Under the pieces are notes generated by a model that was given only the letters and a program-made list of their open reading frames with translations, was not told the origin of the DNA and ran no database searches. A stretch of DNA of 64,000 nt from Mycobacterium sp. KBS0706 (GTDB taxonomy: Bacteria > Pseudomonadota > Alphaproteobacteria > DSM-16000 > Inquilinaceae). Positions within the stretch are counted from its first letter, which is position 1. Each line of letters begins with the position of its first letter. Where the stretch lies: NCBI RefSeq assembly GCF_005938675.2, contig NZ_VCCH02000016.1:1-64000 (forward strand), in the 5' to 3' direction. This document shows, in pieces, positions 10,080 to 19,458 of the stretch. The position numbers were made by a program, and so were the translations under genes.

Positions 10080-10083
<4 letters not shown>
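9133..10083 (-). CDS. Sugar ABC permease (RbsC/XylH class), second
   Basis: A 316-residue inner-membrane permease of the ribose/xylose type with about ten hydrophobic segments. The hallmark VTFVILLGSIDLSIPSVCSLS and the coupling stretch AAGIRVNRHKILAFVLSG are present, as is the VLVGGTAITGG motif. The start ATG at 10083 overlaps the ATPase stop (ATGA). It is the second of two non-identical permeases in this operon, so the channel is probably a heterodimer. Confidence 0.9.
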
Positions 10084-11582
<1,499 letters not shown>

Positions 11583-11586
11583 GGCG

Positions 11587-12609
11587 TCACTTCACGATGC
11601 GGAGCTGCGACCGGTCGAGCGACAGCGCGACCGCGACGATGATCATCAGGCCCTGGGCGGCCTGCTGCAGATAGGGCGGGATGCCCAGCAGCACCATGCC
11701 GTTGGCCAGGACGGCGACGATCAGCACGCCGATCAGCGCGTTCAGCACGCCGCCCTGCCCGCCCATCAGCGAGGTGCCCCCGACCACCACGGCGGTGACC
11801 GTGGTGAACAGCCGGCCGGTGCCGATCTCGGCATTCGCCAGGCCCAGCTGCGCCGCCGCCAGCACGCTGGCCAGGCCGTAGAAGGTGCCGGCCAGGGCGA
11901 AGGCGATGACCTTGGTGCGCCGGATCGGCACGCCCGACAGCGCCGCCAGGTCCTCGCCGCCACCGATGGCGTAGACGTGGCGGCCGAAGCGGGTCTGGGT
12001 CTGGATCACCCAGGCAACGGCCAGCGCCGCCAGCGCGATCCAGACCGACAGCGGCATCCCGGCCAGCCGGGTCAGGGCCAGGGCTCGGATGTCGGGGTCG
12101 AGGATCCGGACCGAGCCGCCGCCGAGCAGGATCGTGGCGGTGCCGAGGCCGATGAACCAGCTTCCGATCGTGGCCATGAAGGACGGGATCCTGAGGCCGA
12201 CATGCAGCGCACCGTTGAACAGCCCCATGGCGGTGCCGGCGGCGATGGCGACCGGCACGGCGGCCAAGCCGATGTCGAAGCCGCCGCCCGAGTCATTCGC
12301 CACCAGCAGGGTCAGCACGATCGCCGCCACCGCCATCATGCCCTCGATCGACAGGTCGATGCTGCCGAGCAGGATGATGAAGGTGGCGCCGAGCGTCAGC
12401 ACCAGCGGGATCGAGGCGGCGGTGGCCACCCGGACGAAGTTGCCGGTGCTGAGGAAGTTCGGGTTGGCCAGGCCAAGCAGCAGGCACAGCGCGACCAGCA
12501 CGATCAGCGGCGCCGCCAGGCGCAGGCGCCGCTCCAGCTTCGCCCGGCCGACGGCGCCGCGCGGCCGGGCCGCGGCCGCCGCCGGTGCGGTGTGGGACTG
12601 CACGGACAC
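11587..12609 (-). CDS. Sugar ABC permease (RbsC/XylH class), first
   Basis: A permease of about 340 residues with the family motif GATFIILLGSIDLSIEGMMAVA and the VVGGTSLMGGQGGVLNALIG stretch. No ATG is suitably placed: the only in-frame ATGs upstream lie inside the binding-protein gene. The start is therefore set at GTG 12609, 13 bases after that gene's stop, with GTG 12603 as an alternative. It forms the channel with the permease at 9133. Confidence 0.88.
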   Translation of the reverse strand: MSVQSHTAPAAAAARPRGAVGRAKLERRLRLAAPLIVLVALCLLLGLANPNFLSTGNFVRVATAASIPLVLTLGATFIILLGSIDLSIEGMMAVAAIVLTLLVANDSGGGFDIGLAAVPVAIAAGTAMGLFNGALHVGLRIPSFMATIGSWFIGLGTATILLGGGSVRILDPDIRALALTRLAGMPLSVWIALAALAVAWVIQTQTRFGRHVYAIGGGEDLAALSGVPIRRTKVIAFALAGTFYGLASVLAAAQLGLANAEIGTGRLFTTVTAVVVGGTSLMGGQGGVLNALIGVLIVAVLANGMVLLGIPPYLQQAAQGLMIIVAVALSLDRSQLRIVK

Positions 12610-12622
12610 GGCGCGCCGGCCG

Positions 12623-13717
12623 TCAGCCCGGGCGGACCTGGCCGGTGACCCGGCCCCACAGGTCGCCATAGTCGATCTTCGGCTCGGATTCGATGTTCGA
12701 CTTGTAGAAGGCCTCGACATTCTCCTTCGTCACCACGATGCCCTGGCCGTAGAACTCGCGATGCTCCTTCGGCTCCTTGGCCGGGTCGAACTTGCCGAGC
12801 GAGGCGGCATAGGGGATGGCCAGGCCCATGCTGCCCTGCCAGTAGGGGTCGGAGGACACGGTGGCGGCGAACTCGCCGGACTTCACGCCCTCGACCGCCG
12901 CCTTGATGCCGTCGATGCCGGTGACTGGCACCTTGCCGGCCAGACCCTCGGCCCGCAGCGCCTCGAGCGCACCGACGCCCATATCGTCATTGGCGGCCCA
13001 GATGCCCTTGATCTCGTCGCCGAAGCGGGTCAGCCAGGCGGCGACCACGTCATAGGCCTTGGTCGACTGCCAGTCGGCAACCTGGAAGTCGAGCAGCTTC
13101 ACGTCGGGATGGGCCGCCACCACCTTGTCCAGCCCGGCCTTGCGGGCGATCGCCACGGTGTTGGAGATGATGCCGCCTAGCGCGACGATGCCGCCCTTGC
13201 CGCCGATCGACTTGACCAGCGCCTCGCCGGTCTCGGCGCCGTAGCGCTCGCCGTCGAAGGTGACGAAGGCGGTATAGTACGGGTTGTGGTCCCAGGGGTG
13301 CAGGTCGGCCGGCTTGTTCCACTGCGACATGACATAGACCTTGGCGGCGGCGCAGGCCTCGACGATCGGCGTTGCGTCGGCCGAATCATTCGGGTCCAGG
13401 TTCAGCACCATGTTGCCGCCGGTCTTGGCCAGGATGGCGCGGATGTCGGCCAGGCCCTTCTCGCTGTCGCCCTCGGTCACCAGCGTGACCAGCTCGAGCC
13501 CGACCGACTTGGCGTAGGTCTCGGCGCCCTGCTTCCAGGCGGCGTGATAGGGGTTGGAGAGGGACCGGATCGAGGTCACCAGCGTCGGCTTGTCGGCGGC
13601 GAAGCCGCGGCGCACGAAGCCGGCTGGCGCGGCCAGGCCGACGCCGAGCGCGGCAGCCCCCTTCAGCGCGCCGCGCCGGGTCAGGGACATGGAAAACGGA
13701 ATGCGTCCATCCTTCAT
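12623..13717 (-). CDS. Sugar-type periplasmic binding protein with twin-arginine signal
   Basis: A 364-residue exported binding protein of the ribose-binding (Peripla_BP_4) class. The N-terminus carries SLTRRGALKGAA followed by a weakly hydrophobic stretch, a twin-arginine export signal, so it may fold in the cytoplasm before export. Mature features include the SNPYHAAWKQGAETYAKSVG helix, ILNLDPND-type hinge and IWAANDDMGVGALEALRAEG, typical of sugar binders. The ATG at 13717 has a GGGAGAG ribosome site. It is the first gene of the leftward operon and faces a LacI gene across a shared promoter with tandem operator repeats. Confidence 0.9.
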   Translation of the reverse strand: MKDGRIPFSMSLTRRGALKGAAALGVGLAAPAGFVRRGFAADKPTLVTSIRSLSNPYHAAWKQGAETYAKSVGLELVTLVTEGDSEKGLADIRAILAKTGGNMVLNLDPNDSADATPIVEACAAAKVYVMSQWNKPADLHPWDHNPYYTAFVTFDGERYGAETGEALVKSIGGKGGIVALGGIISNTVAIARKAGLDKVVAAHPDVKLLDFQVADWQSTKAYDVVAAWLTRFGDEIKGIWAANDDMGVGALEALRAEGLAGKVPVTGIDGIKAAVEGVKSGEFAATVSSDPYWQGSMGLAIPYAASLGKFDPAKEPKEHREFYGQGIVVTKENVEAFYKSNIESEPKIDYGDLWGRVTGQVRPG

Positions 13718-13746
13718 GATCGTCTCTCCCTGAAATATTTTTGCGT

Positions 13747-13781
13747 TGACTAGCTATGCACTAGATGTGACTAGCTATGCA
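13747..13781. promoter_or_regulatory. Tandem LacI-type operator
   Basis: TGACTAGCTATGCA occurs exactly twice, at 13747-13760 and 13768-13781, 21 bases (two helical turns) apart. Each copy is itself two-fold symmetric (TG..TAGCTA..CA). They lie between the binding-protein gene and the divergent LacI gene, so the LacI protein probably binds both on one DNA face. Confidence 0.7.
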
Positions 13782-13830
13782 TCGACCGCTTCCGCCGTCA
13801 ATCGGAAAACGTCGTATCTATGGAGCCGCG

Positions 13831-14847
13831 ATGACGCGATCGAAGAAATACGCCTCCTCCACCGACGTGGCCCGGCTGGCGGGGGTGTCGCAATCGGCGG
13901 TGTCGCGCACCTACAAGCCGGGCGCCAGCGTGTCGGAGGAGACTCGGGCCAAGGTGCTGGCGGCGGCGCAGGAACTGGACTACCGGCCGAGCCTGATCCC
14001 GCAGATCATGCTGACCCAGCGCTCCCACCTGGTCGCGATCGTCATCGGCGGCATGTACAACCCGTTCTACGCGACGGTGCTGGAGCAATTCACCAGCCGG
14101 CTGCAGGCCGGCGGCTGGCAGGTGCTGCTGCTGCATGTCGACAGCGGCCATTCCTTCGACGCGGCGCTCCCCCGCCTGGCCAGCTATCGGGTCGATGCGA
14201 TCGTCAGCGCGCTGGCGGTGCTGGCGCCGGACACGGCGGAGGCGCTGGCCCGGTTCCGGATCCCGGTGATCTCCTTCAACACCCCGGCGCAGAACGACTT
14301 CCTGTCCTCGGTGTGCTGCGACAACCGCGGCGCGGCGCGGGCGGCGGCGGATCTGTTCGTCGCCCGCGGCGCCCGGCGCTTCGGCTACATCGCCGGCCCG
14401 GCCGACAGCCCGGCCAACCAGGACCGGCTGGGCGGCTTCCGCGACCGGCTGCGCGAGCTGGGCCTGCCCGAGCCGGTCGTGATCGGCGGCCATTTCCGCT
14501 ACGAGGGCGGCTACGCCTCGGCGCTGCAGATGTGCGCCGGGCCGGACCGGCCGGACGCGATCTTCTGCGCCAACGACCTGGTGGCGATCGGCGCCATCGA
14601 CGCGCTGCGGCGGGAGCTGCGGCTGAAGGTGCCGGAGGATGTCATGATCGCCGGCTTCGACGACATCCCGGCGGCAGGCTATGCCGGCTACGACCTGACC
14701 ACCTTCGTCCATGACGGCGCGCGCATGGTCGACGAGTCGCTGAAGATCCTGCGCGCCGCCACCGCCGCCCCACCCGAGGCACATGAGCACCGGATCGTGG
14801 TGCCGGCGATGCTGATCGAGCGCGGCACCACGGCGCGGCGCGCCTGA
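13831..14847 (+). CDS. LacI-family transcription regulator
   Basis: A 338-residue regulator with an N-terminal helix-turn-helix (STDVARLAGVSQSAVSRTYK, residues 10-28) and hinge, followed by a periplasmic-binding-protein-like sensor domain (FCANDLVAIGAIDALRRE, AGFDDIPAAGYAGYDLTT). The ATG at 13831, with GGAG 7 bases upstream, is preferred to one at 13777 that lies inside the operator. It is divergent from the sugar importer and directly upstream of a polyol-type dehydrogenase, so it most likely represses both until the sugar or polyol is present. Confidence 0.92.
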   Translation: MTRSKKYASSTDVARLAGVSQSAVSRTYKPGASVSEETRAKVLAAAQELDYRPSLIPQIMLTQRSHLVAIVIGGMYNPFYATVLEQFTSRLQAGGWQVLLLHVDSGHSFDAALPRLASYRVDAIVSALAVLAPDTAEALARFRIPVISFNTPAQNDFLSSVCCDNRGAARAAADLFVARGARRFGYIAGPADSPANQDRLGGFRDRLRELGLPEPVVIGGHFRYEGGYASALQMCAGPDRPDAIFCANDLVAIGAIDALRRELRLKVPEDVMIAGFDDIPAAGYAGYDLTTFVHDGARMVDESLKILRAATAAPPEAHEHRIVVPAMLIERGTTARRA

Positions 14848-14864
14848 ACGGACAGGAGAGGATC

Positions 14865-15932
14865 ATGATCATCGGCGCCCGCTTTCCCGGCCGCTACCTG
14901 CAGGGCCCCGGCATCACCGCCCGGCTGGGACAGGAGCTGGCCGGCTTCGGCGACCGGGCGGTCATCGTGCTCGACCGCGGGGTGTACGACCTCTTGGCCG
15001 GCCCGCTGCGCGCCGCCTGCACCGGCCACCTGGCGATCGAGCTGATCCGTCATGGCGGCGAATGCTCGAAGGACGAGATCGCGTCGGTGGCCGCTTCCGC
15101 CCGTGCCGCCGGCGCCCGGGTCGTGCTCGGCGTCGGCGGCGGCAAGGCGCTGGACGCCGCCAAGGCGGCGGCGCATGAGGCCGGCGCCGCCTGCGTGGTC
15201 ATGCCGACCATCGCCGCCTCGGACGCGCCCTGCAGCGCTCTGGCCGTGGTCTACAAGCCGGACGGGTCGGTCGACCACGACTACTTCCTGCCGCGCAACC
15301 CGGACCTGGTGATCGTCGACACCGGGATCGTGGCCGGAGCCCCTGCCCGTTTTCTGGCCGCCGGCATCGGCGACGCGCTGGCGACCTATTACGAGGCTGA
15401 GGCCTGCCGCCGCAGCGGCGCGCTGAACTGCCTGGGCGTCCGCGGCGTGCCGCTGGCCTATGAGATCGCCCGGCTATGCCGCGACACCGTGTTCGAGTTC
15501 GGCGTCGCCGCCCTGGCGGAATGTGACGCCAAGGTCCCCGGCCCGGCCTTCGAACGGATCGTCGAGGCCAATATCCTGCTGAGTGGCCTCGGCTTCGAAT
15601 CCGGCGGCGTCGCCGGCGCCCATGCCATCCATCACGGCCTGTCGGAGCTGGAGGAGGTGCACCACCATTTGCATGGCGAGAAGGTGGCAATCGGCGTGCT
15701 GGCCGAGCTGAAGCTGCAGGGCGTGCCGGAAGAAGAGTACCGCCGGGTGCGCGACTTCTGCGCCGCGGTGCGGCTGCCGACCCGGCTGCGCGACATCGGC
15801 ATCGCCGACGCCACCGAGGCGAAGCTGCGGATCGTGGCCGAGCGCGCCTGCCGCCCCGGCGAGATCATGCACAACGAGGCCATGCCGGTGACCACGGACA
15901 TGGTGATCCGCGTCCTGCGCGAGCTGGTCTGA
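14865..15932 (+). CDS. Glycerol-dehydrogenase-type iron/zinc alcohol dehydrogenase
   Basis: A 355-residue NAD-dependent dehydrogenase of the GldA family. The cofactor motif is GGGK (91-94), MPTIAASDAPCS matches the GldA consensus, and the three metal ligands are Asp170, His253 and His270, almost the same numbering as characterised GldA (171, 254, 271). It starts 17 bases after the LacI gene. It probably oxidises a polyol or a hydroxyketone delivered by the neighbouring importer; glycerol itself is only one possibility. Confidence 0.88.
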   Translation: MIIGARFPGRYLQGPGITARLGQELAGFGDRAVIVLDRGVYDLLAGPLRAACTGHLAIELIRHGGECSKDEIASVAASARAAGARVVLGVGGGKALDAAKAAAHEAGAACVVMPTIAASDAPCSALAVVYKPDGSVDHDYFLPRNPDLVIVDTGIVAGAPARFLAAGIGDALATYYEAEACRRSGALNCLGVRGVPLAYEIARLCRDTVFEFGVAALAECDAKVPGPAFERIVEANILLSGLGFESGGVAGAHAIHHGLSELEEVHHHLHGEKVAIGVLAELKLQGVPEEEYRRVRDFCAAVRLPTRLRDIGIADATEAKLRIVAERACRPGEIMHNEAMPVTTDMVIRVLRELV

Positions 15933-15964
15933 CAACGACGCTCCCGGCGCCGGACGGATGGGCC

Positions 15965-16090
15965 GGTGCCGCCCCTCACCCGCCAGCCCTGCGCGCTGCC
16001 GACCTCTCCCCAGGGAGAGGCAAAAACTCCCCTCTCCTCGGGGAGAGGGAGGGGCCCGGCGCCGAAGGCGACGGGAGGGTGAGGGGGAGA
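15965..16090. repeat. GC-rich inverted intergenic repeat
   Basis: The space holds nested inverted segments: CCCCTCACCC near 15,973 pairs with GGGTGAGGGG near 16,076, and CTCTCCCCAGGGAGAGG and CCTCTCCTCGGGGAGAGG lie between. This is a common palindromic repeat style in alphaproteobacteria, and it may act as a transcript boundary between the dehydrogenase genes on either side. Confidence 0.6.
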
Positions 16091-16145
16091 GCCGGCCCGG
16101 CCATCCGCATCAAATCAATCTCAGAGACGACAATCGGAGGCCCCA

Positions 16146-16898
16146 ATGGACGAGATCAACGCAACCTTCCGGCCGGAACTGTTCGCCGGCCGGCGCGTAC
16201 TGGTGTCCGGCGCGTCCAGCGGCATCGGCCTGGCCGTGGCCCGCGGCTTCCGCGATGTCGGGGCGGAGGTGACTGCCACCGGCAGCTCCGAGGCCAAGCT
16301 GGCGGCGGCGCGGGCCGACGGCCGCAACGACGGCATCCGCTTCGCCACGCTGGATGTGCGCGACCCGGCGGCGATCATCGGCTTCGTCGGCGCCCTGCCC
16401 GGCCTGGACATCCTGGTCAACGCCGCCGGCATCGCCCGGCCGGAAGCGGAGTTCACCGAGGCCACCTATCTCGAGGTGATCGAGGTCAACCTGACCAGCG
16501 TCATGCGCCTGTCCATGGCGGCGCGGCCGCATCTGGCGGCCAGCCGGGGCAGCATCATCAACTTCGCCTCGATGCTGAGCTACCTGGCCGATCCCAGCGT
16601 CCCGGCCTATGGCGCCAGCAAGACCGGCGTGGTCGGGCTGACCCGGCACCTGGCCCATGCCTTCGGGCCGGAGGGCATCCGGGTCAACGCCATCTCGCCC
16701 GGCTACCACCGCACCGACATGACCAAACCGCTATGGTCGGAGCCGGAAGCGGCGGCGCGGATCGCCGCGCGCTCGGCCCTGAAGCGCTGGGGCGAGGCGG
16801 AGGACCTGGTCGGCACCGCCCTGTTCCTCGCCTCCCCCGCCGCCGCCTTCCTGACCGGCGCCGACATCCCGGTCGATGGCGGCTATGTGACCGGCTGA
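16146..16898 (+). CDS. Short-chain dehydrogenase/reductase
   Basis: A classical SDR of 250 residues with SGASSGIG near residue 20, NAAG at about 95, catalytic NFASMLSYLADPSVPAYGASK (Ser, YxxxK) and the C-terminal IPVDGGYVTG. It lies on the same strand as the LacI/GldA pair but beyond a repeat element. Its last 16 bases overlap, tail to tail, the end of the pyridoxine 4-oxidase gene. It is more likely part of the sugar/polyol cluster than of the vitamin B6 cluster, but neither is proven. Confidence 0.88.
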   Translation: MDEINATFRPELFAGRRVLVSGASSGIGLAVARGFRDVGAEVTATGSSEAKLAAARADGRNDGIRFATLDVRDPAAIIGFVGALPGLDILVNAAGIARPEAEFTEATYLEVIEVNLTSVMRLSMAARPHLAASRGSIINFASMLSYLADPSVPAYGASKTGVVGLTRHLAHAFGPEGIRVNAISPGYHRTDMTKPLWSEPEAAARIAARSALKRWGEAEDLVGTALFLASPAAAFLTGADIPVDGGYVTG

Positions 16899-18415
16899 GC
16901 CGACCGCCGGGCGGCGGCCGCCCAGCTTTCCGCGATCGCGATCACCGCGGCGTTGACCGGGCCGCTGGTGATCGAGGGGATGACCGAGGCGTCGACCACG
17001 AACAGGCCATCGATGCCGTGCACCGCGAGTGAGCCGTCGACCACCGGCCCCAGGCTGCAGGTGCCGACCGGGTGGTGGTGGGTCATCGCCGCCCGGGCCA
17101 GGAAGGCGTCGAGATCGGCCTCCGCCTCCATCCCTGGTCCCGGCAGGATCTCGCCGTCGCTCCACTCCGACAGCGGCGCGGCCCGGCCGACGGTGCGGGC
17201 CAGGCGCAGCGCCGCGCGAAAGGTGCGGCGGTCGCGCTCGGTCGAGAGATAGGCGGGATCGATGACCGGGGCATCGGCCACCGACGGACCGCCGGGGCGG
17301 ATCGCGCCGCGGCTGGTCGGGTGGGTGACGCCGCACAGGATGGTGTAGGCGGTGCCGGCCGCCGGCCGGGCGAAGGCCTCGGTCACCACCGGCAGTACGA
17401 CGCAGGCCAGGACGACGTCCGGCGCCCCCTCCGCCCGGGACGGGTCGTCGCTGTGCAGATACATCAGCGATTCCGAATGCTGCAGCTGCGACGGCGCCAC
17501 CGGCCGGCGGGCGCGGTAGACATTGCCGGCCGCCAGCAGATGGTCGTGCAGGTTGCACCCGACATCCGGCAGCTCATGCCGGCAGGCGATGGCGGCGTCG
17601 CGCAGGGTCTCCGGGTCGCCGATGCCGGACCGCATCAGCAGCAGCGGCGAGGCGACAGCGCCGGCACAGATCACGATCCGGTCCGCGGTCACGATCTCCT
17701 CCGCGCCATCCCGGGTGATCCGGACGCCGCGGGCGCGGCCGCCCTGCAGCACCAGCTCATGGACCAGGATCTCGGTCAGCAGCGTCAGGTTCGGGTGGCC
17801 GAGCACCGGCGCGAGATAGGCATCGGCGACGCTGAGGCGCCGCCCGTCGCGGATCGTCAGCTGGTTCGGCGCCACCCCGGCCAGCGGCCCGGCATTGTGA
17901 TCGCCGAGCCGGGGCGCGCCGATCGCCACGCCCGCCGCCATGTAGTCGCGGACCAACGGGTGGATCTGCTCGTCCGGCAGCAGCACGTCGAGCGGCCCGG
18001 CATCGCCATGCACGGCCGAGGCGCCGCCGGAGAACCGCTCGCTGCGGCGGAAGGCCGGCAACAGCGCCTCATGGGACCAGCCCGGCCCGCCCGCCGCCGC
18101 CCAGGGTGCGAAGTCGTCGGGATGGCCGCGGACATGCGCCATGGCGTGCAGGCAGCTGGAGCCGCCGACGATGCGGCCGCGCGGCCAGTCATGAATGCGG
18201 CCGGCGGTGCCCGGCTGGGGCACGGTGCGGTAGGCCCAGTCATAGGCCCGCCCCTGCAGGAAGGGCCATTGCGCGGGCACGGCGATGTCCGGGTCGGACG
18301 GCATCGCCCCGGCCTCGATCAGGCCGACGGACAGGGTCGGATCTTCGCTGAGCCGCGCCGCCACCACCGAGCCGGCGGAGCCGGCGCCGATCACCAGCAC
18401 ATCGAAACCGGCCAT
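16883..18415 (-). CDS. pno: Pyridoxine 4-oxidase (GMC flavoenzyme)
   Basis: Oxidises pyridoxine to pyridoxal with FAD and oxygen, the entry step of vitamin B6 degradation pathway I. The 510-residue protein has the FAD motif GAGSAG at 10-15, GSSCLHAM, and the GMC active-site histidines in THHHPVGTC (His446-448). Stretches such as ARGRIVGGSSCLHAM, SQLQHSES and GVTHPTSRG closely resemble, from memory, the M. loti pyridoxine 4-oxidase, and set it apart from choline dehydrogenases. The ATG at 18415 has an AGGAG site; a longer frame to 18487 runs into a repeat. It is downstream of a GntR gene on the same strand. Other B6 enzymes lie at 27.3 and 33.4-36.2 kb, which supports the call. Confidence 0.82.
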   Translation of the reverse strand: MAGFDVLVIGAGSAGSVVAARLSEDPTLSVGLIEAGAMPSDPDIAVPAQWPFLQGRAYDWAYRTVPQPGTAGRIHDWPRGRIVGGSSCLHAMAHVRGHPDDFAPWAAAGGPGWSHEALLPAFRRSERFSGGASAVHGDAGPLDVLLPDEQIHPLVRDYMAAGVAIGAPRLGDHNAGPLAGVAPNQLTIRDGRRLSVADAYLAPVLGHPNLTLLTEILVHELVLQGGRARGVRITRDGAEEIVTADRIVICAGAVASPLLLMRSGIGDPETLRDAAIACRHELPDVGCNLHDHLLAAGNVYRARRPVAPSQLQHSESLMYLHSDDPSRAEGAPDVVLACVVLPVVTEAFARPAAGTAYTILCGVTHPTSRGAIRPGGPSVADAPVIDPAYLSTERDRRTFRAALRLARTVGRAAPLSEWSDGEILPGPGMEAEADLDAFLARAAMTHHHPVGTCSLGPVVDGSLAVHGIDGLFVVDASVIPSITSGPVNAAVIAIAESWAAAARRSAQPVT

Positions 18416-18441
18416 GCGCGCTCCTGCCCTCAGTAACTGGC

Positions 18442-18564
18442 CGTCATCCCGTGCGCGCTGCGGCGCGCAGTGCCGCTGCGCAGACACGGGACCTCGGCGC
18501 AGTCCTGGACGAGATCCCGGGTCTGCAGCGCATCACTGCGTGCTGCGCCGCGCCCGGGATGACG
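18442..18564. repeat. Palindromic intergenic element (CGTCATCCCG ends)
   Basis: The inverted ends CGTCATCCCG (18442-18451) and CGGGATGACG (18555-18564) enclose further GC-rich inverted segments including GATCCCGGGTC. This pattern is a familiar dispersed palindromic element in alphaproteobacteria. It lies between the GntR gene and the pyridoxine oxidase gene, and fills most of the 180-base space. Confidence 0.65.
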
Positions 18565-18595
18565 AGGAAGGGTCTGACCACCGGCCTGCGTGACC

Positions 18596-19312
18596 TCACG
18601 CCACGGCCATCCCTGGCCCCAGGCGGTCGAGGATCTGGCGCTGCACCGCGCCGAGATGGGCGCGCATCGCCTGCTCCGCCGCATCCGGGTCGCGCGCGGC
18701 GATGGCGTCGGCGATGGTCTTGTGCTCGGCGTCGCGCTGCCGCAGGCGGTTCGGACAGCTCGGGTTGTCGCTGTTGCCGAAGCGCAGCCTGGCGTCGGTC
18801 GCCACCTGGCGGATCAGGGCGTAGAGCTCGGTCGCGAGGCTGTTGCGCGCGCCGGCCGCGACCGCCTTGTGGAAGGCCAGGTCGACCGCCCCGGCCGAGG
18901 CGCCGGGCGGCGTGCTGGCAGCGCGCTGGATGCGCATGATCTCGAAGGGCGAGGCGCGCAGCGCGGCGAGCCGGGCCAGCGCCGGCTCCAGCATCATGCG
19001 CAGCTCGATGATCTCGACCGGGTTGGTGTCGCGGGCGAGATCGTCGCCCCGCCGCGGCGCTGAGGTCCGCGGCCGCCCGGCCCGCGCCGGCTCCAGCTCC
19101 CCCGCCGCGCGCAGCTGGTCGAGCGCCTGCCGCAGCCGGTGGCGCTTGACGTTCAGCCGTTCCGCCAGGGCCCGTTCGGACGGCTTGCCGTGGCCGGCGG
19201 CGAGGATGTCGCGCACCGCCGCGACGATCTCGGCGAGGCTGTCGTCGCGGGTCGAGGGATCGGGCGTCTGATCGTCGGCGTTCGGGTGATCGGAAGGCGC
19301 CGATCGGTTCAT
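18596..19312 (-). CDS. GntR-family (FCD) regulator of the vitamin B6 genes
   Basis: A 238-residue regulator with an N-terminal winged helix (SERALAERLNVKRHRLRQALDQLRAAGEL) and a helical FCD ligand domain (ELRMMLEPALARLAALR, FHKAVAAGARN, AMRAHLGAV). The ATG at 19312 has an AGAGGGA site 8 bases upstream; the in-frame ATG at 19369 lies within the operator. It is divergent from the GMC/cupin operon and upstream of pyridoxine oxidase, so it probably controls both in response to a B6 compound. The same 19-bp palindrome pattern occurs at 19,363 and 21,133. Confidence 0.85.
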   Translation of the reverse strand: MNRSAPSDHPNADDQTPDPSTRDDSLAEIVAAVRDILAAGHGKPSERALAERLNVKRHRLRQALDQLRAAGELEPARAGRPRTSAPRRGDDLARDTNPVEIIELRMMLEPALARLAALRASPFEIMRIQRAASTPPGASAGAVDLAFHKAVAAGARNSLATELYALIRQVATDARLRFGNSDNPSCPNRLRQRDAEHKTIADAIAARDPDAAEQAMRAHLGAVQRQILDRLGPGMAVA

Positions 19313-19362
19313 CCTGGTCCCTCTGGCTTGGTTCCTGGCGTCTGTCACTGCGACCACCATAG

Positions 19363-19394
19363 CAACCATTTACCATGGTTGACAAGAATGGTTG
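19363..19394. promoter_or_regulatory. GntR operator between regulator and B6 operon
   Basis: CAACCATTTACCATGGTTG (19363-19381) is a palindrome with perfect 7-base arms and a 5-base spacer. A further half-site ATGGTTG follows at 19388-19394. The arm-spacer-arm layout recurs at 21133-21151. This is the likely binding site of the divergent GntR protein. Confidence 0.72.
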
Positions 19395-19458
19395 GCGGTG
19401 GTCGAGTTGCTCCGGCAAGCGCCGCCCAGACCGGCGCAACCCCGACAGGAGGCTTCCG

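Noticed and set aside
16883..16898. 16-base overlap of convergent SDR and oxidase genes as a regulatory antisense site
   Set aside because: Short tail-to-tail overlaps are common in compact GC-rich genomes; nothing else supports a role.
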